From NCBI GenBank assembly GCA_052273845.1, contig DAVZHM010000020.1, positions 1 to 22,988 on the forward strand: 22,988 nt of DNA, in the 5' to 3' direction. The DNA comes from Fimenecus sp052273845 (GTDB lineage: Bacteria; Bacillota; Clostridia; Oscillospirales; Acutalibacteraceae). The notes under the pieces are model-generated. The model made no database searches, was not told the DNA's origin, and saw only the letters and a program-made list of their open reading frames with translations. Below, one piece after another: positions 21,121-22,988 of the stretch (positions are counted from its first letter, which is position 1; each line of letters opens with the position of its first letter). The translations under genes were made by a program, and so were the position numbers.

Positions 21121-22104
21121 ATGGGATTTTCAAAACAGATTTATATGCAAGCCGCCGCAGTTCTGCGCGCGCGGCGCGAAAAAGCCGAAAAGGAAGCAGA
21201 ATTTCATAAAGCACAGTTTTTAGAAAAGTGCCCGCAGGTATTGGAAATCGAGCGTGAAATGGCAAAAACGGGGCTTGCCGCCGTGAAAGCCGTAGGCGCG
21301 GGCAAGGACGCCGTAGAAGTGATTCAAAAACTGGCGAAATACAATTTGGAATTGCAGGCACAGCGGCGGTCATTGCTTTTGGAAAACGGATTTCCCGAAG
21401 AGTATTTAAAACCTGCCTACACCTGCGCAATTTGCGAAGATACAGGAACCGTAGACGGCAAAGAATGTGTCTGCTATCAAAAACTTTTAAAGGAACTTGC
21501 TTACAAGGAACTTTCTGCGCAAACCCCGTTAAAACTTTGCAAATTTGATACGTTTTCGCTTTCGTATTATCGGGATACCCCCGACGCGGACGGCGTTGTG
21601 CCGCGGCAAAAGATGGAAAAAGTTTTGGATTTTTGCAAAAAATATGCGGATACCTTTACACAAGATGCGCCGAGTCTTTTGTTTTTCGGCAATACGGGAC
21701 TCGGGAAAACGCATTTGTCTTTGGCGATTGCCGCCGCGGTGTTGGAAAAAGGCTACGGCGTGGTGTACGGTTCGGCACAAACGCTGTTTTCTAAGCTTGA
21801 AAAAGAGCATTTCGGCAGAACGGACAATGCGGACACCGAAGAACGCTTGCTCGATTGCGATTTGCTGATTTTAGATGACCTCGGTACGGAATTTACCACG
21901 GGATTTGTGACGGCAGCGTTCTACAATATTGTGAACACGCGCCTGCTTTCCGGCAAACCCACCGTGATAAGCACCAACCTAACCTTTGAGGAGTTAGAGG
22001 ACAAATATACCAACCGCGTTGTTTCGCGCATTTTGGGATGCTACCAAGTGTGCCGCTTTTACGGCGAGGATATGCGCGTGAAAAAAAGATTTGAACAGAA
22101 GTAA
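21121..22104 (+). CDS. DnaI/DnaC-like helicase loader ATPase
   Basis: A 327-residue AAA+ ATPase that loads the replicative helicase. A coiled N-terminal region (about 10-85) is followed by a zinc-type cluster, Cys102-X2-Cys105 and Cys116-X-Cys118, as in DnaI. Walker A is GNTGLGKT at 190-197, Walker B is LLILDDLG with Asp252-Asp253, and a sensor-type segment (PTVISTNLTFEEL) and arginine-finger region (NRVVSRILG) follow. Length is close to Bacillus DnaI (about 311). It lies 13 bases after the DnaD-like gene and ends the operon at a hairpin terminator. Confidence 0.92.
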   Translation: MGFSKQIYMQAAAVLRARREKAEKEAEFHKAQFLEKCPQVLEIEREMAKTGLAAVKAVGAGKDAVEVIQKLAKYNLELQAQRRSLLLENGFPEEYLKPAYTCAICEDTGTVDGKECVCYQKLLKELAYKELSAQTPLKLCKFDTFSLSYYRDTPDADGVVPRQKMEKVLDFCKKYADTFTQDAPSLLFFGNTGLGKTHLSLAIAAAVLEKGYGVVYGSAQTLFSKLEKEHFGRTDNADTEERLLDCDLLILDDLGTEFTTGFVTAAFYNIVNTRLLSGKPTVISTNLTFEELEDKYTNRVVSRILGCYQVCRFYGEDMRVKKRFEQK

Positions 22105-22105
22105 G

Positions 22106-22129
22106 AAGGAACACATTGTGTTCCTTTTT
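22106..22129 (+). terminator. Terminator after the DnaI-like gene
   Basis: The stem AAGGAACAC with GTGTTCCTT and an ATT loop, followed by a T run, begins one base after the stop codon. Confidence 0.8.
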
Positions 22130-22155
22130 ATTTTGAATGAAATCTGTTGAAATTA

Positions 22156-22184
22156 TTGCATTTTTGCCTTGAAATTGTTAAAAT
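22156..22184 (+). promoter_or_regulatory. Extended -10 promoter of pyrB
   Basis: TTGCAT (22156-22161), a 17-base spacer and TAAAAT (22179-22184) preceded by TGT. The leader is only about 25 bases, too short for a PyrR-type attenuator. Confidence 0.65.
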
Positions 22185-22215
22185 ACTTACAAAGACAGAA
22201 CGGAGGGCTCAGGCT

Positions 22216-22988
22216 ATGCAAACACACAACTTAATTGACCTGGAGGACATTTCCAAAGCAGATTTACAGGAAATTATCCGCTTGGCGCAGATGATTGAAG
22301 CGCACCCGTCGATTTTTACCGACGCGTGCCACGGCAAAATTATGGCAACGCTCTTTTACGAGCCATCCACCCGCACACAGATGTCCTTTCAAACCGCAAT
22401 GCTTCGTTTGGGCGGGCAGATTATCGGGTTTGACAACCCCTCGAATGCCTCGGTTGCCAAAGGGGAAAGTTTGAAAGACACCATTCGCGTGGTCAGCGGC
22501 TATGCGGATTTGATTGTCATGCGCAACCCCGTGGAGGGTTCGGCGTTGGCGGCATCGCTGTATTCCAAAAGTCCGATTATCAACGCGGGCGACGGCGGCC
22601 ATTTACACCCGACACAGACTTTGACGGATGTGGTTACCCTTTCGTTTGAAAAAGGCACTTTGGACGGGCTGACCATCGGGCTTTGCGGCGATATGAAAAA
22701 CGGCAGAACCGTGCATTCGCTGATTAAAACCCTTTCGCAATACAAAAACAACCGCTTTGTGATGATTTCCACGCCCGAATTGCAGTTGCCGCAATATATG
22801 TTGGATATTTTGGAGGAGAGCGGCTGTCAGTACAGTTTTTCGGACAGCCTCGAAAAATCCATTGGCGAGTTGGATGTGCTGTATATGACGCGGATTCAGC
22901 AGGAACGGTTCCGCTCCAAAGAAGAATATGAAGCACAAAAAGGCATTTATGTGTTGGACGCAGAAAAGATGCGCCTTGCAAAAGACAA
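22216..22988 (+). CDS. pyrB: Aspartate carbamoyltransferase catalytic subunit, 3' end beyond the window
   Basis: PyrB joins carbamoyl phosphate and aspartate in pyrimidine synthesis. The first 257 residues are present. The carbamoyl-phosphate loop FYEPSTRTQMSF has Ser51-Thr-Arg-Thr54, followed by Gln where Arg is commoner. SVAKGES carries Ser79 and Lys82, HPTQTLTD carries His131 and Gln134, GDMKNGRTVHSL opens the aspartate domain, and YMTRIQQERF follows. The last two motifs are of the Escherichia coli type that pairs with a PyrI regulatory subunit, so a pyrI just beyond the edge is expected. GGAGGG lies nine bases before the ATG. About 50 C-terminal residues are missing only because the window ends. 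Confidence 0.95.
   Translation, partial: MQTHNLIDLEDISKADLQEIIRLAQMIEAHPSIFTDACHGKIMATLFYEPSTRTQMSFQTAMLRLGGQIIGFDNPSNASVAKGESLKDTIRVVSGYADLIVMRNPVEGSALAASLYSKSPIINAGDGGHLHPTQTLTDVVTLSFEKGTLDGLTIGLCGDMKNGRTVHSLIKTLSQYKNNRFVMISTPELQLPQYMLDILEESGCQYSFSDSLEKSIGELDVLYMTRIQQERFRSKEEYEAQKGIYVLDAEKMRLAKD

Noticed and set aside
1..22988. CRISPR arrays, tRNA or rRNA genes, insertion sequences, prophage or defence islands
   Set aside because: Reading through both strands I found no regularly spaced repeats, cloverleaf-type segments, transposase or integrase motifs, or phage genes. Gene content is ordinary chromosomal.

Overview
The window looks like chromosomal DNA from a Firmicutes bacterium, most likely an anaerobic gut-type clostridium (Oscillospirales-like). 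The grounds are: canonical sigma-A promoters with AGGAGG-type ribosome binding sites; a DnaD/DnaI-type replication pair beside nth; coaX next to an ECF S component; a stand-alone ferredoxin-thioredoxin-reductase-like protein; BlaI, TetR and XRE regulators; and secreted proteins with a C-terminal membrane anchor. This placement is inferred from gene families, not from a marker gene. I see no rRNA, tRNA, CRISPR array, insertion sequence or prophage.

Layout. 1-1936 (minus): a GPH-type sugar/cation symporter followed by a frameshifted YczE-like membrane protein cut by the window edge. 2126-4621 (plus): a TetR regulator, a terminator and oleate hydratase (ohyA). 4702-7254 (minus): a second GPH-type transporter coupled to a leucine-rich-repeat lipoprotein. 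7420-8815 (minus): a BlaI-type repressor with a candidate operator, then an alpha/beta hydrolase whose nucleophile serine is glycine. 9028-12207 (plus): PiT phosphate transporter and its DUF47/PhoU-like partner, a two-gene CHR (chromate-type) transporter, and the FTR-like protein. 12215-12820 (minus): a small unknown membrane protein. 13084-15542 (plus): a strongly promoted secreted repeat protein, type III pantothenate kinase (coaX) and an ECF S component. 15617-18940 (minus): a membrane-anchored degenerate GDPD-like protein and a large MFS transporter with an extra extracellular region. 19211-22104 (plus): XRE regulator, nth, DnaD-like and DnaI-like genes in one operon, then pyrB running off the right end.

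How the genes work together. PiT and its DUF47 partner form a phosphate uptake unit. CoaX and the ECF S component plausibly join vitamin B5 uptake to the first step of coenzyme A synthesis. The XRE-nth-dnaD-dnaI block joins base-excision repair with helicase loading. The TetR/GPH/ohyA block may link a ligand-responsive repressor to unsaturated fatty acid hydration.

The least ordinary parts are two probable pseudoenzymes (the hydrolase with Gly118 in place of serine, and the GDPD-like protein lacking several active-site residues), the MFS protein with an outside insertion of about 130 residues, the secreted protein with tandem repeats and hydrophobic helix/glycine segments, and a 14-base promoter motif shared by several minus-strand genes. 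I did not find a clear new defence or mobile system.
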